The translations under genes were made by a program, and so were the position numbers. This document shows, piece by piece, positions 1-5,040 of a DNA stretch of 5,040 bases. How positions within the stretch are numbered: position 1 is the stretch's first letter; every line of letters begins with the position of its first letter. Source of the stretch: Chloroflexota bacterium (GTDB lineage Bacteria > Chloroflexota > Dehalococcoidia > UBA1127 > JACQUN01); assembly GCA_016210285.1 (NCBI GenBank), contig JACQUN010000011.1, forward strand, positions 1 to 5,040, written 5' to 3'. Below the pieces are notes generated by a model. That model did not search any database and had not been told where the DNA came from. It saw nothing but the letters and a program-made list of their open reading frames with translations.

Positions 1-3
1 CCC

Positions 4-342
4 TTATACATCGCTAGCAACATGGAAACGTTGGTAAAACCCGTGGAAGCGTCGCCAAAGTGAACTCCCAAGGCCCCAGTAGACTGCCTTCCTGCCGGGC
101 CGAGGTCGGTCCTCCAGCCCCGTCAAGCGCTCCTGGGTGAACCGCTGGCGCCATCCCACCACCCTGGTCCGCGACAAGCCCACCTCCTGGGCAATCGCCG
201 TATTGGCCTTCCCCGCCGCTGCCAGCAAGACCACACGTGCGCGCTGCACTGCCCGGTAGGGTGCCGTGCGAGTGCGGACCACAGCCTCCAAAGTCTGTTG
301 CTCCTCCAGGGTCAACGTAATCGCCATCGCTATTCTGGGCAT
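4..342 (-). pseudogene. Truncated IS630-family transposase, N-terminal HTH part only
   Basis: The first ~85 residues resemble the N-terminus of IS630-family (Tc1/mariner-related) transposases: a short leader, a helical segment (YRAVQRARVVLLAA, residues 29-42), a helix-turn-helix (about residues 48-68, TAIAQEVGLSRTRVVGWRQRF) and the usual LTGLEDRPRPGR linker (residues 73-84). In the intact family this domain binds the element ends and is followed by a DDE catalytic domain, for about 340-360 residues in total. Here the protein stops being family-like after residue 85 (near position 88) and ends at TAA after 112 residues, so the whole catalytic domain is missing. The 27-residue tail looks like out-of-frame read-through into unrelated DNA. 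ATG at 342 gives a family-like N-terminus, but no clear ribosome binding site precedes it. ATG at 327 is the alternative. It cannot transpose by itself. The family call rests on recognising the HTH and linker. Confidence 0.75.
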
Positions 343-401
343 GCGCAGCGTCTAGCAGAGGTCAACACTGTTTGTCCAGGCGCTTCTGTGACGGGACACT
401 A
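88..401 (-). mobile_element. Remnant of an IS630-like insertion sequence, one end plus 5' part of the transposase
   Basis: The right border is inferred. Read on the minus strand, the sequence beginning CTAGTGTCCCGTCACAG (402 downwards) lies about 57 bases before the transposase ATG, a normal distance for the left end of an IS630 element. It contains a TA dinucleotide (400-401), the target that IS630 and mariner elements duplicate. TGTCC (373-377) and GGACA (394-398) form a short inverted repeat inside this end. The left border at about 88 is where transposase similarity stops. It is a deletion or recombination junction, not an element end, because no matching terminal repeat is visible between 1 and 87. 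Only about 310 bases of an element normally near 1.1 kb survive. Confidence 0.4.
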
Positions 402-402
402 G

Positions 403-640
403 TTGTCGCTACCCCCGGGGTGGGCGGCGGCGCCATCGTTGACATGGACTGCGTAGACGAACCTGGTAACCTGCATCGCTAACCTCCGGTTCCAGTTTTC
501 CAGTAGTATAGGTGAAAGCGAAGAAGGGCTTCCAGTGTCTTCGGGGGTTGAGCACGGGTTCATGCTCCTGGCCTCTCGACAGGCATCCCGCCTGTTTTCG
601 CGCTAAACTGGATGCTAGTCTGACTTCTGGGAGGGCAGCT
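403..640. other. Intergenic region between the IS remnant and the cyclase gene
   Basis: No convincing gene was found here. A GTG at 512 is in frame with the downstream cyclase and would add 43 residues, but those residues (rich in Cys, Trp, Arg and Ser) do not resemble the family and no good ribosome binding site precedes the codon. GAGCA/TGCTC (551-555 and 562-566, approximately) can form a small hairpin. A weak extended -10-like sequence, TGC followed by TAGTCT (613-621), lies just before the ribosome binding site but has no matching -35 box, so the promoter of the cyclase gene is not identified. Base composition is less GC-rich than the flanking coding DNA. Confidence 0.5.
629..635 (+). 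promoter_or_regulatory. Ribosome binding site of the cyclase gene
   Basis: GGGAGGG lies five bases before ATG 641. This strong Shine-Dalgarno match decides the start in favour of ATG 641 over the in-frame GTG at 512. Confidence 0.75.
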
Positions 641-1552
641 ATGCAAGAGCATCGAACCCCTACGCGTGCGGAGGTGGATTCCTACCTGAAAGACCGCCGC
701 AACTGGGGCCGCTGGGGCCAGGACGATCAAGTCGGCGCAGTCAACCTTGTCACCCCGCAAAAGCGGGCTCAGGCGGCCTCCCTCGTCCGAAGCGGCCGCG
801 CCGTCTCCCTCAGCCGAGAGTTCCCCAAGGACCCGGCGCCGCACAACCCCAATCCAGCGCAGCACTATATGCGTCTCCTGTCTCGCGCAGAGGGGGCCGG
901 TGCTGCCGTCGACTACTACGCCATCTCCTACCACGGGTTTGCTGCAACTCACCTGGACGCCCTTTGCCACGTCTGGGATCGGAATGGCATGTGGAACGGC
1001 CGCAACTCGAAGGAGGAGATCACCTTTGAAGGGGCACGCTTCGGCGACGTCAGCCAGTGGGCCGCAGGGATCGTGACCCGAGGCGTCCTTCTGGATGTCC
1101 CCAAGCACCGGCAACAGCCCTTCGTGACACAAGACAAACCCGTTCACGGATGGGAGCTGGAGGAGATCGCGCGCTCCGAGAAGGTCGCCCTGGAATCAGG
1201 CGACGCGCTGGTGGTGTGCCTGGGGCGGGAGGCCTGGCACGAGGCGAACCCCAAGGCCACCGGCCCCCAGAGGCCGGGGCTCCACGCCTCGTGCCTACCC
1301 TTTATCCGCGACCACGATGTCGCAGTGCTGGTCTGGGACCTCATGGATGCAGCCCCCAATGAATACGGGATGCCCTGGACGGTGCATGGGGCCATCTTTG
1401 CCTACGGGGTGGCGCTGGTGGACAATGCGCTGCTCCAGCCGCTGGCAGAGGCCTGTGCCCAGGAGGGGCGCCACGAGTTCATGCTGGTGGTTGCTCCGCT
1501 GCGGGTCGTCGGAGGGACAGGCTCTCCGGTCAACCCCATCGCCCTGTTCTAG
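641..1552 (+). CDS. Cyclase-family metal-dependent hydrolase (kynurenine formamidase-like)
   Basis: The 303-residue product belongs to the cyclase family (Pfam Cyclase, COG1878), which includes kynurenine formamidase KynB, isatin hydrolase and many uncharacterised amide or lactone hydrolases. Visible marks are the N-terminal NWGRWGQDDQVGAVNLVTP (residues 21-39), typical of the longer (~300-residue) branch; the metal-site segment HGFAATHLDALCH (98-110), in which His104, Asp106 and His110 fit the HxDxxxH ligand pattern; VVCLGREAW (191-199); the ASCLPFIRDHDVAVLVWD core strand region (216-233); and the C-terminal VVAPLRVVGGTGSPVNPIA (283-301). Family members bind Mn or Zn and act in the cytoplasm; no signal peptide or membrane segment is seen. 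KynB itself is about 210 residues, so this is not a standard KynB and its substrate is unknown. The gene stands alone on its strand, with an IS scar upstream and a convergent operon downstream. Length and motifs look intact. Confidence 0.88.
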   Translation: MQEHRTPTRAEVDSYLKDRRNWGRWGQDDQVGAVNLVTPQKRAQAASLVRSGRAVSLSREFPKDPAPHNPNPAQHYMRLLSRAEGAGAAVDYYAISYHGFAATHLDALCHVWDRNGMWNGRNSKEEITFEGARFGDVSQWAAGIVTRGVLLDVPKHRQQPFVTQDKPVHGWELEEIARSEKVALESGDALVVCLGREAWHEANPKATGPQRPGLHASCLPFIRDHDVAVLVWDLMDAAPNEYGMPWTVHGAIFAYGVALVDNALLQPLAEACAQEGRHEFMLVVAPLRVVGGTGSPVNPIALF

Positions 1553-1763
1553 AGAAGTGGATCGCGCCAGAGTGCAGGCCTTCGCCGACGCGAACCCTGT
1601 CACCAGGACGGGTGCTCGTCACCCAGAGGCGGTTGTCCCACGCAGAGGGCATCCAAGGGCAACCGTGCACACAGAAGGCCCTTGACCTCGGATATGCCGC
1701 CTTACTTCATCCGCCGGGCGAAGAGTCTCTCCCGCCTCCTGACCAGCTTATCCTTAAGGTGAG
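1553..1763. other. Convergent intergenic region
   Basis: This stretch separates the stop codons of the cyclase gene (plus strand) and the iron-sulfur subunit gene (minus strand). It should hold transcript ends from both sides, but no classical hairpin followed by a T-run is visible on either strand. A 42-codon GTG-started frame (1558-1686, plus) has no ribosome binding site and no recognisable content, so it is not called. CCTTAAGG at 1752-1759 is a perfect but short palindrome. Confidence 0.5.
1654..1684. terminator. Possible hairpin between convergent genes
   Basis: CAAGGGC (1654-1660) and GCCCTTG (1678-1684) are perfect inverted repeats of seven bases around a 17-base loop. A second small stem, GGGTG/CACCC with a five-base loop, lies at 1610-1624. 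Neither is followed by a T-run, and the 17-base loop is long for an intrinsic terminator. The placement between two converging genes is the main reason to list it. Confidence 0.2.
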
Positions 1764-2372
1764 CTACCCGACGTAGAAGATGGAGGGGTTGGTCCCCTTT
1801 TCAGGGAGGAGCTGGCGGCCCTTCCTGGTGGCGATGAGCTGGGCAACCTCGCTGCGGGGGTCCTCCAGGTCGCCGAAGGAGAGGGCGCCGGTGGGGCAGT
1901 TCTGGACGCAGGCGGGCTTCTGCCCATCGGTCACCCGGTCCAGGCAGAAGTCGCACTTGGAGACCACCCCGTGGGGGATGGGCGTGCCCAGGAGGGGCCA
2001 AGGCATGGGGGAGTCCCGGGTGGTCTTGTAGTAGGTGCGGTGGTCCTCGCGGAGGAAGCGGACGCCGTAGGGGCAGGCGACCATGCAGGCCTGGCACCCG
2101 ATGCAGATGTCGTAGTCCACGGTGACGATGCCGTCGGGGCGCTGGTGGGTGGCGCCGGTGGGGCAGACGGTCTCGCAGGGGGGGTTGGCGCAGTGCATGC
2201 AAGAGAGGGGGAGGAAGATGCGCCGGACGGAGGGGAAGGAGCCGACCTCCTGCTCCAGGACGCGGCGCCAGAAGATGCCCGGCGGGGTGCCGTTCTTGAC
2301 CTTGCAGGTGAGGGTGCAGGTGTTGCAGCCGTTGCAGGCTGCCAGGTCGATGACCATCCCTAAGCGGGTCAT
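1764..2372 (-). CDS. Four-cluster [4Fe-4S] electron-transfer subunit (DmsB/PhsB/NrfC type)
   Basis: The 202-residue product is the electron-transfer subunit of a molybdoenzyme complex. Sixteen cysteines fall into four groups: Cys13/16/19/23, Cys58/61/66/70, Cys90/93/96/100 and Cys140/143/155/159. This is the pattern of DmsB, PhsB, TtrB and NrfC, which carry four [4Fe-4S] clusters that wire the catalytic subunit to the membrane anchor. Length matches the family (about 190-240). The C-terminal PEKGTNPSIFYV is also typical. It has no signal peptide, as usual for these subunits. The start is ATG 2372, which overlaps the catalytic-subunit stop as ATGA and has GGGAGG six bases upstream. About 39 residues lie between Cys100 and Cys140, clearly longer than the DmsB-type link I know, and this loop is rich in Tyr, Trp and Pro. 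It is the last gene of the operon. The family is clear; the complex's substrate is not. Confidence 0.93.
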   Translation of the reverse strand: MTRLGMVIDLAACNGCNTCTLTCKVKNGTPPGIFWRRVLEQEVGSFPSVRRIFLPLSCMHCANPPCETVCPTGATHQRPDGIVTVDYDICIGCQACMVACPYGVRFLREDHRTYYKTTRDSPMPWPLLGTPIPHGVVSKCDFCLDRVTDGQKPACVQNCPTGALSFGDLEDPRSEVAQLIATRKGRQLLPEKGTNPSIFYVG

Positions 2373-2384
2373 GCCTTGCCTCCC
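2369..2384 (-). promoter_or_regulatory. ATGA stop/start overlap with ribosome binding site (translational coupling)
   Basis: On the minus strand the TGA stop of the catalytic subunit (2371-2369) overlaps the ATG of the iron-sulfur subunit (2372-2370). GGGAGG (2384-2379) lies six bases before that ATG, inside the end of the upstream gene. This arrangement usually couples translation and keeps the two partner subunits at matched levels. Confidence 0.8.
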
Positions 2385-4927
2385 TGGGCCTTGTACACTT
2401 TGACGCCCACGCAGAAGTCGTTGCTTCCGGCCAGCGGCCCGATGCGACTGAGGTCGGCGGGAACCAGGGCGTTGAAATGGACTCCCTTTCCCTGTGCAAT
2501 GGGCAATCCCTTTGCCCAGTGGCCAAAGGTCCCGGGTATCCCCACCACCTGGGGGTGGATGCCCTCGGTGACCTTCGCCCTTCCCTGGACCTTGCCAGCG
2601 CGGGACTCCACGGTGATGAGGTCGCCGTCGCGGATCTTGCGCTCCTGGGCGGCCTGTCGCCCGATGAGGATCTTGTAGGCGTAGGGGTGGAGCTCGGAGA
2701 CCTCGCTGATAATTGGGTTGTCAGCGGTGATTGAGAAGGTTTGGAAAGGCACCTTGAAGTTGACGGCGATGAGGTCGTACCCGTCCTTGGGGTCCTCCTC
2801 GTAGGAGGGGCACGGCCTCCAGTCGGGAAGGGGCTGGTAGTCCGAGGTATCCCAAGGGATCCCCAGCTCCTGGGTCACAGCCCCCACCTGGCGGCCGGCA
2901 TCTATCAGATACTCGTAGTACACAGGCATCTTGGCTTTCTGGAACGCGCCGGGATAGGCGTCCTCAACCGTTCGCTTGGCCCTGATGGCACTACTCTGGG
3001 TGAAGGAGTGGAGCCCGTACTGCGGGCCGGCGATGGACTTGATCTGCCGTTCTGCGAGCTCTGCCATGCTGTACTTGACTTTGGGGTCGAGGCGGTGGGC
3101 GTCATCCAGCCGGAAGAGGGTGTTGCCGATCTCATTGAACTCACTCAGGAACCCGAGCCGCTCAGCCAGGTCCATGAGGACCTCCCTCCATGCCCTGACC
3201 CCGGGCGGTGCCGGGACCACCGCCTGCCGCTGCGACCAGCACCAGTCCACGAGGCCGGGAACATACCCGGGGAAGGTTCCAGGGAATGGATCGGTCCGCT
3301 CAAAGTCGTGGGCATCGGGGAGGACGATGTCGGCGAACTCTGCCGTCTCGTCGATCTTGATAGCGAAGGAGACGATGAAGTCCAGGGTCTTGAGCGTTTT
3401 GGCCATGGCCTGCGGGTTGAACGTGCTCATCATCAGATTGTGGCGGGCCTGGATCATCATCTCGGGCCGATAGGGGAGCTTGAACCGCTCGGGGTCCGGC
3501 AGGGTGATGACCATGTTGGAGGTGGTGTGCAGCCGCACCGGGTAGAGCTCGCGCAGGTCAGGGGATTCGGGCGCTCTCGCAATATCAGCCGGATACACGG
3601 GGGCTCGCATCCCGCTCCCGCCGCGCAGCATCAGCCCATCGGGCCCTGCTTCCTGGGGGACCTCCCAGGGCCCCAGGCGGTGGCCCAGCGTTCCGCCTGG
3701 CACGTCAACGGCGCCAACCACGGTGACCAGCATCATGAGGGTGAACCCGGCAGGCAGACTGTGCACGTGGCCGGAGACGCCTTTCTTGAAGTCCACCCCC
3801 ACGGGTCGGTAGGGAAGGGTCTTCCCTTCAATGGTGATGGTGCTCCCGATGCTGGCGGCCTCGCCGAACTCGCGCGCCAGCCGCCGCACGGTCTCTGCGG
3901 GGATCGTCGTGATCTCCGCAACCTTCTCCGCCGGGTATCTCTTCACATGCTCCTTCAGGCGCTGGAACGCGGGCCGGCAGGGGGCGCCATCCACCTGATA
4001 GCTCCCCTCCAGGGCCGGGTCCTGCAAGTTCGGGTCATCATAGCGCGTGGCCCTTCCCGTGGCCAGGTCCCAGACCAGAGGCTTGCCTGTGGCCTTGTCG
4101 CGGACGTAGCGGCCATCCGCCACGGTGAGGTAGGGGGCGTTGGTGCGGGATTTGAGGAAAGGGGCGTCGTAGACGCCGAGGTCGTTGAGCAGGACGTTCA
4201 GCATCCCCAGGGCCAGGGCGGAGTCCGTCCCCGGGCGGATGGGCACCCACTCGTCAGCCTTGGCAGCGATGGGGCTCAGGACAGGGTCCACCACCACCAG
4301 CTTCATGCCCCTGCGGCGGGCGGCGGCGACGCGCCCGGAGACATTGTTGGCGTTGCTATCAATCAGCGCCCCTTTCTGTACCCCCCACTCCATGGCGAAC
4401 TTGCAGCGGTCAAAGTCAATCTCGAGGTTGATGACCCCGGTGTTCATCATAATAGCGGGGTGCTCGCCATGCCCACAGAAGGTGCTCGCTGACCACGAGC
4501 CGGCGTTGGGGGTGCCGAAGGCGGTGGCCCAGGCCCGCTCCACCACCCCACCTGCAATATCAAAGCTGGCGAGGAGGAGCTTGCGGGGGTCGTCGCGGTG
4601 GAGAGTGGCCAGCTTCTCCGTCACAGTGTCCAGGGCCTCTTTCCACGTGATCTCCTGCCACTTCGGATCCACCCCGATCCCCTTCTCCGGGTTAGTCCGC
4701 TTGAGCGGCTTCAGCACGCGGTTCGGGTCCTGGAGGTCCATCACCCGAGCAAGACCCTTGGCGCAGACCTTGCCGGCGCTGGCAGTGTGGTTCGGGTCGC
4801 CCCGAATCTCAGTTATGACGTTGTTCACCCGATGCACCAGGATGCCGCACTGGTTGTAGCACCCGTAGCAGGTCGTGGGGACCCACGCGTCCTTGGCATC
4901 GAGAACCTGTGCTTGCATGGCGAACAC
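2369..4927 (-). CDS. Molybdopterin oxidoreductase catalytic subunit (DMSO reductase superfamily)
   Basis: The 852-residue product is the catalytic subunit of a bis-molybdopterin-guanine-dinucleotide enzyme. Domains in order: an N-terminal [4Fe-4S] motif, Cys20-x2-Cys23-x3-Cys27-x27-Cys55, followed by the conserved Lys57 of CAKG; PNRVLKPLKR (68-77); the candidate molybdenum-ligand region STFCGHGEH (148-156) with Cys151; VVVDP (211-215) and IRPGTD (230-235) of the cofactor-binding core; VVGAVDVPGG (403-412); ADIVLPD (532-538); and the C-terminal cofactor-binding barrel with DGD (767-769) and FGHWAKG (801-807). The GHWA segment and Cys ligand suggest the branch holding thiosulfate, tetrathionate and arsenate reductases, but the substrate is unassigned. 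There is no twin-arginine signal: the iron-sulfur motif begins 20 residues in. The GTG start at 4927 has GAGG six bases upstream; ATG 4918, with AAAGGGG eight bases upstream, is nearly as good. The gene follows the anchor gene by 15 bases and overlaps the next gene by four. No frame break is seen. Confidence 0.92.
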   Translation of the reverse strand: MFAMQAQVLDAKDAWVPTTCYGCYNQCGILVHRVNNVITEIRGDPNHTASAGKVCAKGLARVMDLQDPNRVLKPLKRTNPEKGIGVDPKWQEITWKEALDTVTEKLATLHRDDPRKLLLASFDIAGGVVERAWATAFGTPNAGSWSASTFCGHGEHPAIMMNTGVINLEIDFDRCKFAMEWGVQKGALIDSNANNVSGRVAAARRRGMKLVVVDPVLSPIAAKADEWVPIRPGTDSALALGMLNVLLNDLGVYDAPFLKSRTNAPYLTVADGRYVRDKATGKPLVWDLATGRATRYDDPNLQDPALEGSYQVDGAPCRPAFQRLKEHVKRYPAEKVAEITTIPAETVRRLAREFGEAASIGSTITIEGKTLPYRPVGVDFKKGVSGHVHSLPAGFTLMMLVTVVGAVDVPGGTLGHRLGPWEVPQEAGPDGLMLRGGSGMRAPVYPADIARAPESPDLRELYPVRLHTTSNMVITLPDPERFKLPYRPEMMIQARHNLMMSTFNPQAMAKTLKTLDFIVSFAIKIDETAEFADIVLPDAHDFERTDPFPGTFPGYVPGLVDWCWSQRQAVVPAPPGVRAWREVLMDLAERLGFLSEFNEIGNTLFRLDDAHRLDPKVKYSMAELAERQIKSIAGPQYGLHSFTQSSAIRAKRTVEDAYPGAFQKAKMPVYYEYLIDAGRQVGAVTQELGIPWDTSDYQPLPDWRPCPSYEEDPKDGYDLIAVNFKVPFQTFSITADNPIISEVSELHPYAYKILIGRQAAQERKIRDGDLITVESRAGKVQGRAKVTEGIHPQVVGIPGTFGHWAKGLPIAQGKGVHFNALVPADLSRIGPLAGSNDFCVGVKVYKAQGGKA

Positions 4928-4937
4928 CCCTTTCCTC
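4927..4937 (-). promoter_or_regulatory. Ribosome binding region of the catalytic subunit
   Basis: On the minus strand GAGGAAAGGG directly precedes GTG 4927. GAGG (4937-4934) is six bases from that GTG, while AAAGGGG (4933-4927) is eight bases from ATG 4918. The two starts differ by three codons, and neither version adds a signal peptide, so the functional reading is the same. Confidence 0.55.
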
Positions 4938-4942
4938 GATCT

Positions 4943-5040
4943 CTAAAGCAGCGGGTCGTAGAGGCCCGCGCGCAGCAGACTGTGGCGCAGGGTGAGGTCC
5001 CCGATGAGCCGGAAGGCGGTCCCCAGCGCCAGGGCCACGG
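4943..5040 (-). CDS. Partial 3' end of a probable NrfD/PsrC-like membrane anchor
   Basis: Only the last 31 residues and the TAG stop (4945-4943) are inside the window; the gene continues beyond 5040. The fragment starts with a hydrophobic stretch (VALALGTAFRLIGDL) and ends LLRAGLYDPLL, which resembles the end of the last transmembrane helix and short tail of NrfD/PsrC-family quinone-interacting anchors (often GG.LLR....AG.Y). NrfD proteins are multi-helix integral membrane proteins that exchange electrons between quinones and the four-cluster subunit. Position supports this: it precedes the catalytic subunit on the same strand by only 15 bases, and a catalytic subunit with a DmsB-type partner usually has such an anchor. 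The fragment is too short for a firm family call; another membrane protein, such as a DmsC-type anchor, remains possible. Confidence 0.55.
   Translation of the reverse strand, partial: VALALGTAFRLIGDLTLRHSLLRAGLYDPLL

Noticed and set aside
490..535. TTCCAG occurring three times (490, 498, 530)
   Set aside because: The hexamer is short, the spacing is irregular and there is no link to a promoter; this can arise by chance.
512..640. N-terminal extension of the cyclase from GTG 512
   Set aside because: The extra 43 residues do not resemble the family, GTG 512 lacks a good ribosome binding site, and ATG 641 has GGGAGGG at ideal distance.
560..1147. A 195-codon minus-strand frame over the start of the cyclase gene
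   Set aside because: It is antisense to the motif-bearing cyclase frame and has no recognisable content.
1752..1759. CCTTAAGG palindrome as an operator or site
   Set aside because: Eight bases with no partner site and no promoter nearby, at the 3' ends of two genes.
641..2372. Functional link between the cyclase and the molybdoenzyme operon
   Set aside because: The genes converge and share no regulatory region in the window, so adjacency alone does not support a common pathway.
1801..2526. A 241-codon minus-strand frame overlapping both the iron-sulfur and catalytic subunit genes
   Set aside because: Its translation is mostly Pro, Arg, Leu and His repeats from the shifted reading of the iron-sulfur gene; the frame with sixteen ordered cysteines is clearly the real one.
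2741..4492. A 583-codon open frame on the plus strand, antisense to the catalytic subunit gene
   Set aside because: It lies fully inside a well-supported gene, its translation is low-complexity (rich in Gly, Val, His, Arg) and matches no family, and long antisense frames are expected in GC-rich genes.

Overview
The window comes from a GC-rich bacterium. All three intact genes have GC-rich codons, purine-rich ribosome binding sites (GGGAGG or GAGG) and compact spacing. Nothing in the sequence fixes the taxon. The gene types (complex iron-sulfur molybdoenzyme, long cyclase-family hydrolase, IS630-type transposase debris) fit many environmental lineages, including proteobacteria, Rokubacteria-like and Chloroflexi-like groups and some Bacillota. 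No RNA gene, CRISPR array or phage gene was found.

Layout, left to right. (1) Positions 1-402 hold the broken 5' end of an IS630-family transposase on the minus strand. Its helix-turn-helix is intact, but homology stops near position 88 and the frame closes at position 4. (2) Positions 403-640 have no gene; the ribosome binding site of the next gene lies at the right edge. (3) Positions 641-1552 encode, on the plus strand, a 303-residue cyclase-family (kynurenine-formamidase-like) metal hydrolase. (4) Positions 1553-1763 separate convergent genes and hold only weak hairpins. (5) From 5040 down to 1764, on the minus strand, lies a tight three-gene operon. It consists of the last 31 residues of a probable NrfD-like membrane anchor, then an 852-residue molybdopterin oxidoreductase catalytic subunit, then a 202-residue subunit with four [4Fe-4S] clusters. 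The last two genes overlap by ATGA.

Together the three operon genes describe a membrane-anchored molybdoenzyme of the DMSO reductase superfamily. Electrons would pass between the quinone pool (anchor), the four-cluster subunit, the N-terminal [4Fe-4S] cluster and the molybdenum site. The catalytic subunit has no twin-arginine signal, so the active site most likely faces the cytoplasm. That is unlike most respiratory thiosulfate, tetrathionate, arsenate or DMSO reductases and more like enzymes acting on intracellular substrates, such as the phenylacetyl-CoA:acceptor oxidoreductase type. The substrate cannot be read from the sequence. The cyclase is convergent with this operon and need not belong to the same pathway.

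I do not see a clearly new biological system here. The points most worth checking are the Tat-less, probably cytoplasm-facing molybdoenzyme with an unusual FCGHGEH active-site region, the long inter-cluster loop in its iron-sulfur subunit, and the transposon scar at the left edge.
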